A stretch of 64,000 nt of DNA, taken from positions 1 to 64,000 of the forward strand of contig KQ965776.1 of assembly GCA_001574975.1 (NCBI GenBank), read 5' to 3'. The position numbers and the translations under genes were made by a program. The stretch is from Gonapodya prolifera JEL478 (Eukaryota; Monoblepharomycota; Monoblepharidomycetes; Monoblepharidales; Gonapodyaceae). How positions within the stretch are numbered: position 1 is the stretch's first letter; every line of letters begins with the position of its first letter. Under the pieces are notes generated by a model, which did not search any database, was not told the DNA's origin, and saw nothing but the letters and a program-made list of their open reading frames with translations. Below are positions 54,601 to 64,000 of the stretch, in pieces.

Positions 54601-55919
54601 TGGCCGAATGCAGGACTCGAGAATATGTCTCCCGACATGGACAGTTGCCGGGATATCGTTTCGAGATCATCAAAGAATCTCAGGCGGTCAACGATTTCCC
54701 GTTCGACTTCGGAAAGTTCGGTTTGTTCTTCAAGAAGACGCTCACACGCCTCTTGCAAAGCGCGGGTTTTTGACTGGACAGAAGAATAATTCGTCGAAAG
54801 TTGCGACAGAAGAGAAGACGTATGCTCTAGACTCCACAAGATGTTGTCGCACGCGGAGAGGTAGAGGTTGAGTGTGGCTAAATGAGACCTGGAAACCGAA
54901 ACGGACAAATGAAATCAATGATAATGATGATGCCCAAACCCACGCCTCGGTCTGTGCTTAACCTTTGCTTCTTGGGCCTCGGATATGCGCTCCGTGCTGT
55001 GTCATTCACCTCCGCGCAGCATCATTCCCCAACGTGGTAGTATGCGCTCCCTGCTGGCATTCACGCTTCGCGCTGTATCATCCCCCCCGGCGGGAATATA
55101 TGCTCCGCGCTGTGTCATTCTCGCTTCACGCAGATCACTCCCCACCGGCGGACACCCTCGTTCGGAGCCTAGTGGCGCTTAGGCCTCAGGTTCGCTCCGG
55201 GAAAGAGTCCTCGAACAGCGCTTTCGCGCCTAGGCCTCGAAGTCCTCGCTTCGCTCGGACCTATTCACCTATATACGTCGTCCTGTTCCTTTTCCATTTC
55301 ATCTTCGATCGCCGAAAACCACGAGAGAAACTGCTGGGTGTTTTCGATCGGAGTGATGGAGGAGTTGAGGGTCGGATTTCCTTGAGCTTTCTCGGGAATC
55401 ATGTTCGCGTCTACATCTGCATATTGCATTTTTGCACTGGACAACTTTGACGAATTTTGAGCAAGACCGTCATCGACCATTGATGGGCGAGGTCGGGTCA
55501 CATATTCGTGAGGCTGAAGCTGTCCCGCCGAGGTCACAAGGATTTCTCCACTGGACAAGCGGCGCGGTAGGTGCGGTTTGGTGTCCAAGTGGTTATCGAT
55601 GGCCGTTGGAGTGGTGAACTGTTGGGGCGATGGCATGCAATATACAATGTATGTGAACGTTGAGCGATTCACGTCAGCTATGAAATGTACCATCGATTCC
55701 AGGAAACAAAGGCTCATATTGTGCAAAACCGACTCGTACCTTTTCCGGGAGCGGCAACTCCGCGCATGACGCCTGGATGTCTGCGATCGACTCTTTCATG
55801 TGCGCTCTCAGGTCTGTGAATGATTCCCAGCGCTCGGCGATCGAGCGTTTCGACACCGGGGAGGGCAATCCATGTCCGAATGCTGTGGCAGTGTCACTGG
55901 ATCCTGAAAGTGTTGACAT
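51699..55919 (-). CDS. COG3: Conserved oligomeric Golgi complex subunit 3
   Basis: Many-exon gene from 55919 to the stop at 51699-51701. The N-terminus is Ser-rich; the second coding exon ends with ENTQQFLSWFSAIEDEMEKE and DDVY. After the 380-base intron 55268-54889 the Sec34 domain follows: SHLATLNLYLSACDNILWSL, TRALQEACERLLEEQTELSE, DRLRFFDDLETISRQLS and LERLDECLEFMEAHV. Later exons give RLRFRQCLTRSMSMIKLQFL, FRAQEYIRKEIERYEPREAD, TIVYGGGELYPTVQRTLYVL, REETVTFDASFVRREDYVDL, and a C-terminus ending LTGGIDGAGLTNSFVGEV. COG3 is a lobe-A subunit of the tethering complex for retrograde vesicles at the Golgi. The colinear match to animal COG3 is strong. Confidence 0.9.
54889..55268 (-). repeat. 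Repeat-bearing long intron (COG3 intron)
   Basis: A 380-base intron in a gene whose other introns are mostly 50-120. On the sense strand it begins GTGAATAGGTCCGAGCGAAG and soon carries GAGGCCTAAGCGCCACTAGG, matching the LARP7-like intron at about 14830 in the same sense orientation. Further in there is a motif repeated about four times, roughly GCGCGGAGC/GGAATGAT-like every 45-50 bases. The acceptor side (from about 54950) looks like normal intron sequence. Confidence 0.6.
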
Positions 55920-56118
55920 GTTCGTGGTAGTGGTCAAGTGAAATTTTACCGCTGACCGTTGACAATTCTTTGCAGGGAAGCCTTCCCACCGTTTACTCTC
56001 CTCAAGGAGGATCCAAGGGTATGTGTGTATGTAGATACTGAGGTCGCATTTTGTCTTAAATGTAACATTGACCAGCGAAAGCCAGAGAGTAACAACAACT
56101 AGCAAGGCTGATGATTCA

Positions 56119-58427
56119 CTATCTTTCAACCTTTCCGAACTCGAAAACACGTTCACTGATCCTTCGAAACTGTTTAAATCGGGGTTCCCCGTGGAAAACA
56201 TTTACGTGTTCGGCGGCTTCACTGTTACGTATCGCGGTGGGAAGCTCTGCCTCATTGTCTTTCGATCCACGCTCACTCTCCCATCCCTCGCTAGAATTTT
56301 GAACAGCAGCGCCCCCGCCGCTGCTTAGGCGGAGATTCAACTGCCATCCGAGCTTCGAGGACAGCCACGTCACGACATCATCGCACGAGCCCAGCATTTC
56401 CACGTCAAAGGCGCCAAGCTCCTCCACCTCGCCATCCACCACCTCGCTGTCACTGTGGGTTTCAGTCCCCGTCCCCATGCCTGTCCCTTTCCTCTCTTTC
56501 TCTTCCGCCAGCAGCGATCCACGCCGGCGAGGTCCATGATGCGCTTTGGACCCGTCAACGTGCGGAAGCCTCTCCCTGTTAATCAACACGCGCGGGATAT
56601 TGGGTGGCACCATATGCACCAACTGGTTGACGGGCGGAACGCGAAGCGAAGACCCAACCACAATCACAAGATCGGCATGATCGTGATCCTTAGCGCTAAA
56701 GGTGGAAAACACTCTTGTTGGGAGCGCTTCGTGAAAAAAAACACAGTCGGGCTTCATAACCCCAGACCGCGCGCTTCCTGTTCCTCGTCCGAGGTTCGGA
56801 CTCCCATCATCAAAATCATTTTCCGAGTCCTCATCGTCATCGTCTTCAAAACGCCCCTGTTTCTTCCGACCAAGCTTGGACTGGTGGACGTTCCGCCTGG
56901 ACCTGGACGCTTTATCGCTCGCCTGTTCACAGTTGGGGCAGAGCGCAACGCTCCCTTCCATCATGCACTTCTCGACCCAGCTCCCATGCACGACAGTGGT
57001 GAGTCCACATGTGACGCAGGACGCAGTCTCAACGGTCCCGTGGCACTGGATGACGCGGTCGGAAGGGACGCCGGCGTGGTGCTCGATGCCGTCGATGTTC
57101 TGGGTGCTGTTGTCGGAGTCATCAAGCACGTGACGTTGACGTTGGTGTTGCGGCAAAAAGTTGCGTTTGGTACCCACTAAACACGCATCAGCTTTTCGTG
57201 CTCATCGAGAGCTTTCAGAAAGAAGTGCGTCGGGGACGGTGTGATTGCGGAATAGTCGATTACGAAATGCTGATACAGCAGTGTAGAGCACATGTGAGGA
57301 CGAGAGTATCGTCACACGCGTTCCCTCGTATCGTACGATATTCTTACATGAGAGAATTTGTAGAACGGCTTGGGATTCTGCCTGAAAAATCGGATATCAA
57401 ACTTAAAACGTTATCACAGGAGACACAAGAGAGCAGTTGTAGTTGGGTATGTTCATGTTTTTCAAATGCGCATGATCCACCCACAATCTCTTGCGGCTCG
57501 GTCAAGTCGTAATCGGATGGATTGATCGTCGCATAAATGCCTGTCGCGGAACGGAAGTCCGGAATGCCTAGTGATGTGGAAATCTATCGCGATATGCAAA
57601 GCCAGCAAAGGATAGTGAGATTCTCGAGACAGTACAGTCGGGAAGGAATAGCTACTGCCCACTTACACCAGCACCAGCAATGACCATCACGTTTTTCGCC
57701 TCGCGCAGCGCCTTCACCACGTCGTCGGGGGTGCGCACGTCGGGTCGTTTCCGCCGCCTCGCAACGCCGTCAAGTGCTTGGTAGAACTGATGAAGGTGTG
57801 ACGCGTGGCGTTTGCTGTCGGCAAGCTGATCAAGCGTCATGCTGAGTGGGTTTTCAGGCGCAAAGTGGCCGTGAAGTTGGGCGTGGTACAGAGATGCCGC
57901 AGATGGATCCGTGAAGTCGGTAGGGTCCAGCTCGAAATCGAATGTCTGCGAGCACGAGCATTCATGAAATGCCACCTTAGCAATTCTTGCAAAACATGGC
58001 GTTGAGCACTCACTGGCCATATTTTCATCCTCTCCACTGGAGAAAAAGCAACTGATTGGTGGTGCAATCATGCATTTTCGCGAAAATGAGCCCCACTCAG
58101 TGCTTCCAACGCAAAATTGGCATATCGGGATACAAAAGATCCAACACCATGCTTCATGAGGTCTTCGTAAAGTGAAGCCATTTCGGGCAGTTGAGCTCCA
58201 GGGGAGAGGGGACGCAGAATCCGAATTGAACGAGATCCAGCTAATCGTTCTGGGTCTTGGACAACGCTTGCTCCGGTTGAGGACTCGGATGAGTCAAGTC
58301 GGCGTTTCTTTGATGGATTTTTCGGGTCGGAAGTTGGACGTTCGGGGTTGGATTGAAAGAAGGTGGTTTGACGACGAGGTCTGCCGGATCGGCGTTCTTG
58401 TCGTGATTCGCTTGCGCTAATGCTCAT
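56119..58427 (-). CDS. Sirtuin (NAD-dependent deacetylase, SIR2/SIRT1-like)
   Basis: Starts at 58427 (MSISASESRQERRSGRPRRQ) with a basic nuclear-type N-terminus. A conserved N-terminal helix region (YEDLMKHGVGSFVSRYANF) leads to the catalytic core: VMVIAGAGVSGQISTSLGIP and DFRSATGIYA (NAD loop), TPSHFFLKALDEHEKLMRVY, SQNIDGIEHHAGVPSDRVIQ, CHGT with the catalytic His, zinc pairs CVTCG and CPNC, KPDCVFFHEALPTRVFS, and VGSSLRVPPVNQLVHMVP. Between the zinc module and KPDCVFF is an insertion of about 60 residues rich in Asp/Glu (RFEDDDDEDSENDFDDGSP). A long acidic/Ser tail ends at 56119. Likely a chromatin deacetylase related to Hst1/Sir2. The insert is a lineage-specific oddity. Confidence 0.88.
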
Positions 58428-58598
58428 ATCACGGCCTCTATCGCCGCAACATACTTCCCTGATCAAGGAGAGAGGAGGAGAGCTCTCGGAGAATGAGTCA
58501 ATGTAAAGTTCGATGCTATAAAACTTTATAGCAACTCTGCCGACAAACAATATCCTACTTTACGAGCATCTGCAACTACTTCGCAAATCCCAAAGCTT

Positions 58599-59711
58599 TC
58601 AGTTTGCAACCAGAGTCGCCGGTCCGGCAATGTGACCGGAGGCACTCGCGCTCACATCACCGGATCCATCCGGTCCCTTCTTCTTGTTGAAAAGACCCCC
58701 GAGCCAGCTCTTGCTTGTTGGTGCGCTTTGCCCACTGGAATTGAGAACTCCATTCACTCCAAGCCCCGCAACCGCGCCATTGGATCCCGATGGTAGGTCA
58801 GGTCCAGGAGAAGGGGTGCGGTTCTCATGACTCGGGGAGCCATTAGCCTTGGGACTGGGAGGCCGTCCCTTCTTTTCATCGGATCCTGAGTTTGGGTTGG
58901 GGCTGGACCGACCGAGGAGGCCTTTTCCCATGTTAAGAACGGTCCGCCCAGACTTGAACTGACCCCGCTTGTACGAGTCGAGGTAGTTGATCTGCACTGA
59001 ATTGAATGCGCCACGTCGATATTTGCGTATGTACTCCACTGCCTCCAATGCAGGCATTCCGGCTTCTATGAGTGCAATAGCCACAAGGACTGGAGCTCTC
59101 CCAAGACCGGCAACACAATGGACAGCCTTTTCCGGTAGGAGCGAGGTTTGATACAACATACAAGAGTGCATTAAACGGTACCACTCACAATTGTTGGTCC
59201 GTTCTCGTCGATAACACACAAATTTTCAGAGCTCCCGTTACGGCCATCTTTCTTGACAACAGGAAACGGACCAAACCGCTCCTCGACAAGATGCAGCCAT
59301 GCTGTAACCACTGTTGCAGGTGGGACTCCCCCGTCTTTGAAAAACATCTCGTGCACTTTGATGTTTCGTTCGGCGAGGTAAGCTGCATTGTATGTGGGTT
59401 CGCACACCCTGACAACATCTGTAACGTGGCGGACAAGGAGTTCCTGGGATAAATATGTTGGAGGTCAAGCTATGGTTGTAATCCAGCTTAAAGAGGCGTT
59501 TCACTTACGGTTGCGTAGTGAGGAAGCGTGGAGTCCGTGGGACAGTCTAGGATAAGGAATCTGCAAAAGAGTTCAACAACGTTGCAATATCTGTCGATTG
59601 CAAATGAACTCACTTCTGGTTCTTGTAGTTAACAGGAGAAAAGCTTCTTGCGAGTGGGGGGTAGGCCGCCATTCTGGGGCGAAGGGAAGCCAGGGTTGTT
59701 TCGGAAGTCAT
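58599..59711 (-). CDS. PTP4A: PRL-type (PTP4A) tyrosine phosphatase with long tail
   Basis: From 59711: [20 protein letters not shown], then [60 protein letters not shown], and the active site [20 protein letters not shown] (Cys-Val-Ala-Gly-Leu-Gly-Arg is the PRL signature). [20 protein letters not shown] then [13 protein letters not shown] follow. Animal PRLs end with a polybasic stretch and a CAAX prenylation box near residue 173. This one instead continues about 110 residues in a Ser/Pro/Gly-rich tail ([39 protein letters not shown]) and ends without CAAX. Membrane attachment by prenylation is therefore unlikely. Confidence 0.88.
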
Positions 59712-60897
59712 TGTTGATTTTTGAGGGATGCGCGTGCGATGACTTGATACGTGACTGGGAAGACCAGGAATGACCAATCCTTGTAATGCAGTGCAATCGA
59801 ATAAAGCTACCGAGCGTGCAAGGCTCAATACGGAAACGTTCGGGTAGCACAAATTATGGGGGTCTCGGCGGTGTTGGATCCTTCCCGTTTGAAAGAAGGA
59901 AGGGCGGTACGGATTCTTCAGATAGTCAATCGAAACCCATGAACCAATGGGAAGTCAAATTCTCGGCAGTAATACGGTGTCGAGAAGAGTGGTCTTGGGG
60001 GAGAATCGAACTTCGGAGAGGGAAAGATTGGGAGTAGGTGAAGGGGGTGAGATTCAGGGGAGGGGAACTTTTGAGGTGGCGTTCAGAGGTTGAGGTGGCT
60101 AGAGTTTTCAGCCTCCGTCCAGGTCTCCCTGAGGACAGTAGCAGTAGATCTTCACTTGGCAGCGGCGGCGGCTGGAGTGGTCTCCGAGGAGGAGAGGGGA
60201 GAGGATGGCTCCGCGGGGGTTGGGAGAACGAGCTGTTTGTTGGTCAACCTTGACCATAGACTGTTGCAACGAGAGAAGAGAAAGGTTGTCGATATTATCG
60301 ACAAGAGGTGTTACAATCGAGGAGAGGCAATCAGCTTAAGTGGAATCCTGATTGGGCGAGTAAACGGGGCGAGCACGCGACCCACTTTCTGGCGGAAGTT
60401 GCTGAGAGTCGAGGCGCTGCCTCGGGGGGATAGTGATGGCTGGTTGATGGTGGCGCTCGCAAAGTCGGGAGGGAATACAGGTTCCCTGGGGTCTCTTCAG
60501 TTGAAGAAAGGGTGAAGTGGGAGAAGAGTTCGGCGCACAACTCAGCGAAAGAAAATCGAAAGTCTATTCCACACTTCGTCAACCTTCCATTTCGCTCTTC
60601 ATTTCATTTTAGATCTACTTCCTAGCTCTTGCCATTGTTATTCTTCGAAAAAGAAATTTCTCCAACGACATCTTTTGACGGTAGATAAGGAGCAGATTCA
60701 CGGTGTATTCAGCCTGTGCGTTGATCGTTGAAATGAGGGGATGGAAACATTAAACTAAACTTGTGTTGGACGACTTTAGTTCGGCAATTCACGGCTTGAC
60801 TCACTTAGGTGGTGAATGAATTTCCATTCAAACGAGCCATCACCACCCGAAGCGCGTAATTCCATCTATTTCACGATTCACCTACCGTCGCTTCTCC
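59712..60897. other. Long intergenic region between PTP4A and GGPP synthase genes
   Basis: About 1.2 kb between divergent starts. A 141-codon plus frame (60090-60515) and an 83-codon minus frame (60582-60331) are open, but both lack domains and splice support. A GA-rich stretch lies at 60000-60240. The region likely holds both promoters and 5' untranslated sequence. Confidence 0.35.
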
Positions 60898-62304
60898 ATG
60901 GCTGATTCATCTGCAATCTCGCGGGAACAAGTGCGCGAGCGGCTCATTTCTCACATTCCATCGATTGATTGATTGATCAGCAACTGTCCTCCATTATACC
61001 ACGTCGCTGCACGCCCGATGGCTAGATCCTGCTAGAACCCTTCCACTATCTGACTCAACATTCGGGCAAGGAGTTGCGCTCACGACTTATAGAGGCATTT
61101 GATTTCTGGCTGAAAGTTCCGAAGGATAAACTGGACGTTGTCAAGTCTGCTATCGAGATGCTGCATACCGCTAGTTTACTGTAAGATCACGCTGTTCTGA
61201 GCGTTACCGAGGCGGAATCTCCATGAAGTTTGGCTTCTGTGGCCACAGCATTGATGATGTGGAGGACAACTCGGAATTGCGAAGGGGTGTTCCAGGTTCG
61301 TGGGCAAAAATGGGCAATGCGTGTTTCTCAGAGGGTATGTTGAGTGCTTGGCGTTCTGACAGTCACACACAAGATCTTCGGTGTCGCTTCCACGATAAAT
61401 AGCGGAAACTACGTGTACTTTCTCGCTCTCGAAAAGATTCTCAAGCTTCAATGCCCCCATGCTGTTGAGATCTTCACAGAGGAGCTTTTAAATCTTCATC
61501 GAGGACAAGGAATGGAAATCTATTGGCGGGAAACTGGAACATGCCCAACTGAAGAAGAATATATGGAAATGGTTTCAAATAGTGATTTTCGCTGTGATCC
61601 ATGGCGTTTTCACTGCTTAATTCTTTCTCTCTTGCCACATGCCAGAAACGGGAGGTCTCTTGAGATTGGCTGTGAAATTGATGCAAGCTTTGAGCAGTTC
61701 CACTGTGTGCGTAAGGAAGCTCCCCATGAATAATCTGGAGCTGACTCAAACACATTTTTTCAGTGACTATGTTCCACTCGTGGATGTTATTGGGGTTTAT
61801 TACCAGGTTCGCGATGACTATCTCAACCTTCAGTCCACCCAGGTGTGTTGATAAAAGACACGTTGATGTCCTCGGCCATTAATTTCATATCGCTATCGCA
61901 ACTCTACCCACATTGAAGTACGCCGAGAACAAAGGTTTTGCCGAAGATCTTACAGAGGGCAAATTCTCTTTTCCAGTAATTCATTGCATTCGAACAGACC
62001 CCCAAAATCGACAAATGTTGAGTGAGTTCTGTCCTCATTTTCAGACAAACATTTCCTTATTGTTCTTCTTGCTTCCTTCAATTATCAAGGCATTCTGAAA
62101 AAGCGAACTACAGACGTATCAGTGAAGCGATATGCCGTCGACGAGTTATTGCAACGAACACATTCATTCGAGTACACAATCAAGCGACTAAAAGTTCTCG
62201 AGGCTGAGAGCCGTGATCAAATCTCACGGCTTGGGGGAAATAGGTCTTTGGAGACTGTCCTTGATTATTTATCTAAAGACTATGTAGTCCCGCCCGTGGA
62301 GTAA
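60898..62304 (+). CDS. BTS1: Geranylgeranyl diphosphate synthase
   Basis: Exon 1 is short (60898-60930, [11 protein letters not shown], donor GTGCGC). Exon 2 starts at 61026: [46 protein letters not shown]. Then come the first Asp-rich motif [89 protein letters not shown] (second Asp-rich motif), [20 protein letters not shown] and a C-terminus ending [10 protein letters not shown]. The enzyme makes C20 prenyl diphosphate for Rab/Rho prenylation and diterpenoid precursors. The match to eukaryotic GGPPS1 is colinear. The intron between exons 1 and 2 (95 nt) places the first codons on their own exon. Confidence 0.92.
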
Positions 62305-62385
62305 TTGAAGGGAGTGATGGTGTGCCACATTATTGGGTCGTTATCTTAGCCGGGGTGGGACACAAACACAACACCGAAACAAACG

Positions 62386-63471
62386 ATGGACAAAATCAGA
62401 GAGCGCATCGACAAACTCCGCATTGAATGCGATACAGCAAACTCACGCGCCCAGAAGGCCGAGGAGCAGGTCAAAAGCCTCGATGCAGAGCTTGGAAAGA
62501 AGGACGTGGAAGTGAACGGGCTCAAGAACAAGATTGCGCTCCTGGAAACCGAAATTCAGCGCTCAGAGAGGCGGATTGAAGAGGTTCGCTCTGCATTTGT
62601 GCGATTACAGAAAACCGGTCACTTAATCGCGGGGTTTCGATCGGTTGGAAAACCGCGTATTTTGGCATGCCACTCGTTTCTTTCAGATGAAGGGCCAGGT
62701 TCAAACAACTGGACAGGGACAGCAAGAAGTGGATGCCCTCAATCGTCGTATCTCCCTCCTGGAGAACGAGGTTCATGAGAAGGAGAACACCATTGCAAAG
62801 GTAAGAAATGAGCGTGACCCCATCAGTGACCGATATCGCAGCAAAATGTCTTAATTATAATCAAAAAATTTCCAGCTGAAAGCCCAAATTGATTCCAAGG
62901 GTGGAGAGGAAGCTCAGGTACGGTAAACAGGGCTGACCTGGAAGCACCCAACCAATCCAGCCACCATTCTGCAGATTGACGCGCTGCAGAGAAAAATTGC
63001 CCTTCTCGAGAAGGACCTTGAAACTAAAGAAACCAATTTGAGCAAAGTGAGTTGCTGCCCCCGGCGCGCAGGTATTGGATGATCTTCACCTCACTTTGGT
63101 TTTCTTCGTTCAGCTCAAATCTACCGCAGCCGAGGTTGAGAAGGGCTCCTCACTAGCAGAAACCCTTCAGCGGAAATTGACGCTGGTCGAGCAACAGCTC
63201 GAAGACAAGGAGAAGATTGCAAAAGACGCGACCGAGAAGTGCGTTGTGGAACGATCCAGGTTGACACCGTCATCTCTGATCTCGCAACCATGACCCAACT
63301 TTTTCTAGGTTCAGAAGCGAGCAGTTGAAGGCAGAACAGGCCGAACGGAGAGCGACCATGTTGGAGAAGGAACGAGACCAGTTGGAGCGGACCGTTTCGG
63401 ACCTCACGAAGAAGTACGAGGACACCAAAACGGAGCTGGAGCAGACGCTGAAGGATCTTGAAGGGCTGTAG
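62386..63471 (+). CDS. TPM: Tropomyosin
   Basis: Short exons code for a continuous coiled coil. Exon 1 from 62386 reads MDKIRERIDKLRIECDTANS, RAQKAEEQVKSLDAELGKKD and IALLETEIQRSERRIEE. Its donor is either 62583/62584 or 62598/62599, both phase 0. Next exons read MKGQVQTTGQGQQEVDALNR (from 62687), a small LKAQIDSKGGEEAQ exon, IDALQRKIALLEKDLETKET, LAETLQRKLTLVEQQLEDKE, and a final exon ending KYEDTKTELEQTLKDLEGL. The heptad pattern and start match fungal tropomyosins that stabilise formin-made actin cables. The repeated L-x-R-K-I-x-L-L-E-x-E-L-x-x-K-E unit falls on separate exons. Confidence 0.88.
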
Positions 63472-63707
63472 AGATAGAAAACCACCCGTAAGCATATGTA
63501 ACACCCACCCCCCCTCCCCCCGTCTACTTTTCCCCCTTTACCGAGACTATTCTCCTGTGATGTTGATGGATCAATAGTGCCACAAAAACCGTTAAATGTC
63601 GAGTACTTCAAATTCGATCGATCCCGTAGTTTTGAGGCAGAGAAAATCACGGCTTTGCTTTGCTTTGCTGGGTCGCTCGCATGAATTTGTCTACAATATT
63701 TGACATT

Positions 63708-64000
63708 TTACAAGCCACGTTCACCCAATTGCGAAATACGTTCAACCAATTCCCCCGCCGACTCAATCCCACCATCGTGCAACCCTTGCCCCTGTTGCCG
63801 CCCCTCCACCATCCGATCATACCACTCATCGTCGTCAAACGCCGCGCACACTTCACGCATGCTCTTTGCAGGGTACATGAGTCCGCATATCGTCTCCTTG
63901 GGCGCGGCCTTTGTGGCGGGTGCAGGCGCGGGTGGCGGTGGGGAGGTAACCGTCATTGTAGCAGCGTCGTTGCCACTTATTTCGCGCAGGACGCCCTCGT
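63708..64000 (-). CDS. C-terminal end of a gene running off the right edge
   Basis: A minus frame is open from the window edge to a stop at 63708. It reads EGVLREISGNDAAT, a Pro/Ala linker (SPPPPAPAPATKAAPKETIC), then MYPAKSMREVCAAFDDDEWY and a charged C-terminus ending ELVERISQLGERGL. An internal ATG at 63956 exists, but the frame upstream is also coding-like, so this is probably a partial gene. No family recognised. Confidence 0.5.
   Translation of the reverse strand, partial: EGVLREISGNDAATMTVTSPPPPAPAPATKAAPKETICGLMYPAKSMREVCAAFDDDEWYDRMVEGRQQGQGLHDGGIESAGELVERISQLGERGL

Noticed and set aside
55000-55260. GC-rich repeated sequence considered as an independent transposon
   Set aside because: No terminal inverted repeats or target-site duplication could be made out by eye; it sits cleanly inside an intron and is described as an intronic repeat instead.
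1-64000. Transposases, reverse transcriptases, capsid or integrase genes, CRISPR arrays, rRNA
   Set aside because: Looked for on both strands through the translated frames; no characteristic motif was seen.

Overview
The window looks like nuclear DNA of a zoosporic true fungus, most likely a chytrid (Chytridiomycota). The reasons are dense genes with short spliceosomal introns (mostly 55-120 nt, GTRAG-type donors), fungal-type single-copy genes (tropomyosin, GGPP synthase, COG3, RRB1), and genes kept by flagellated lineages (the dynein arm assembly factor DNAAF5 and a TPPP/p25-alpha protein). No virus-like element, transposase, reverse transcriptase, tRNA, rRNA or CRISPR array was recognised. 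Gene models below come from reading splice sites and frames by eye. Where I list exon boundaries, the phases were checked to join.

Region 1 (1-10.7 kb) is an accessory, repeat-rich block and the most unusual part. All genes I can read in it lie on the minus strand. Two paralogous secreted-protein genes (A, running off the left edge, and B, 7800-3662) share a signal peptide and a six- to eight-cysteine N-terminal module. A threonine-rich stalk follows, built from many tiny exons of 21-33 nt and several longer ones, almost all phase 2 at both ends. B ends in three copies of a C-D-x-I...G..MT..D..DW..W module, each on its own exon. Between and beside them lie a CCCH zinc-finger gene (3257-3000) with a decayed copy (8760-8500), and a duplicated unknown gene pair (D1 about 2768-1960, D2 about 10661-9890) with conserved coding exons. 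Together they look like a shuffled segmental duplication.

Region 2 (11-24 kb) holds a STEEP1 homologue, an acidic nucleolar-type protein (possible UTP16/NOL7 relative), a LARP7-like La protein with a long basic tail, an unresolved hypothetical gene, and DNAAF5 (11 exons, 1000 residues).

Region 3 (24-40 kb) holds a Cache-sensor membrane protein with a HAMP-like segment but no output domain, a YqeH/NOA1-type circularly permuted GTPase interrupted by a minisatellite and an assembly gap, an importin-alpha-like ARM protein, a RING-CH membrane ubiquitin ligase, asparagine synthetase, the TPPP protein with a doubled C-terminal motif, and a phytanoyl-CoA dioxygenase family protein.

Region 4 (40-64 kb) is ordinary, dense housekeeping sequence: a universal stress protein remnant, GIR2/RWDD1, RBM18, RRB1/GRWD1, an F-box/LRR protein, an epoxide hydrolase, COG3, a sirtuin, a PRL-type phosphatase, GGPP synthase, tropomyosin, and the end of a gene that runs off the right edge. 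Two long introns, one in the LARP7-like gene and one in COG3, share a repeat, which suggests an introner-like or dispersed intronic element.
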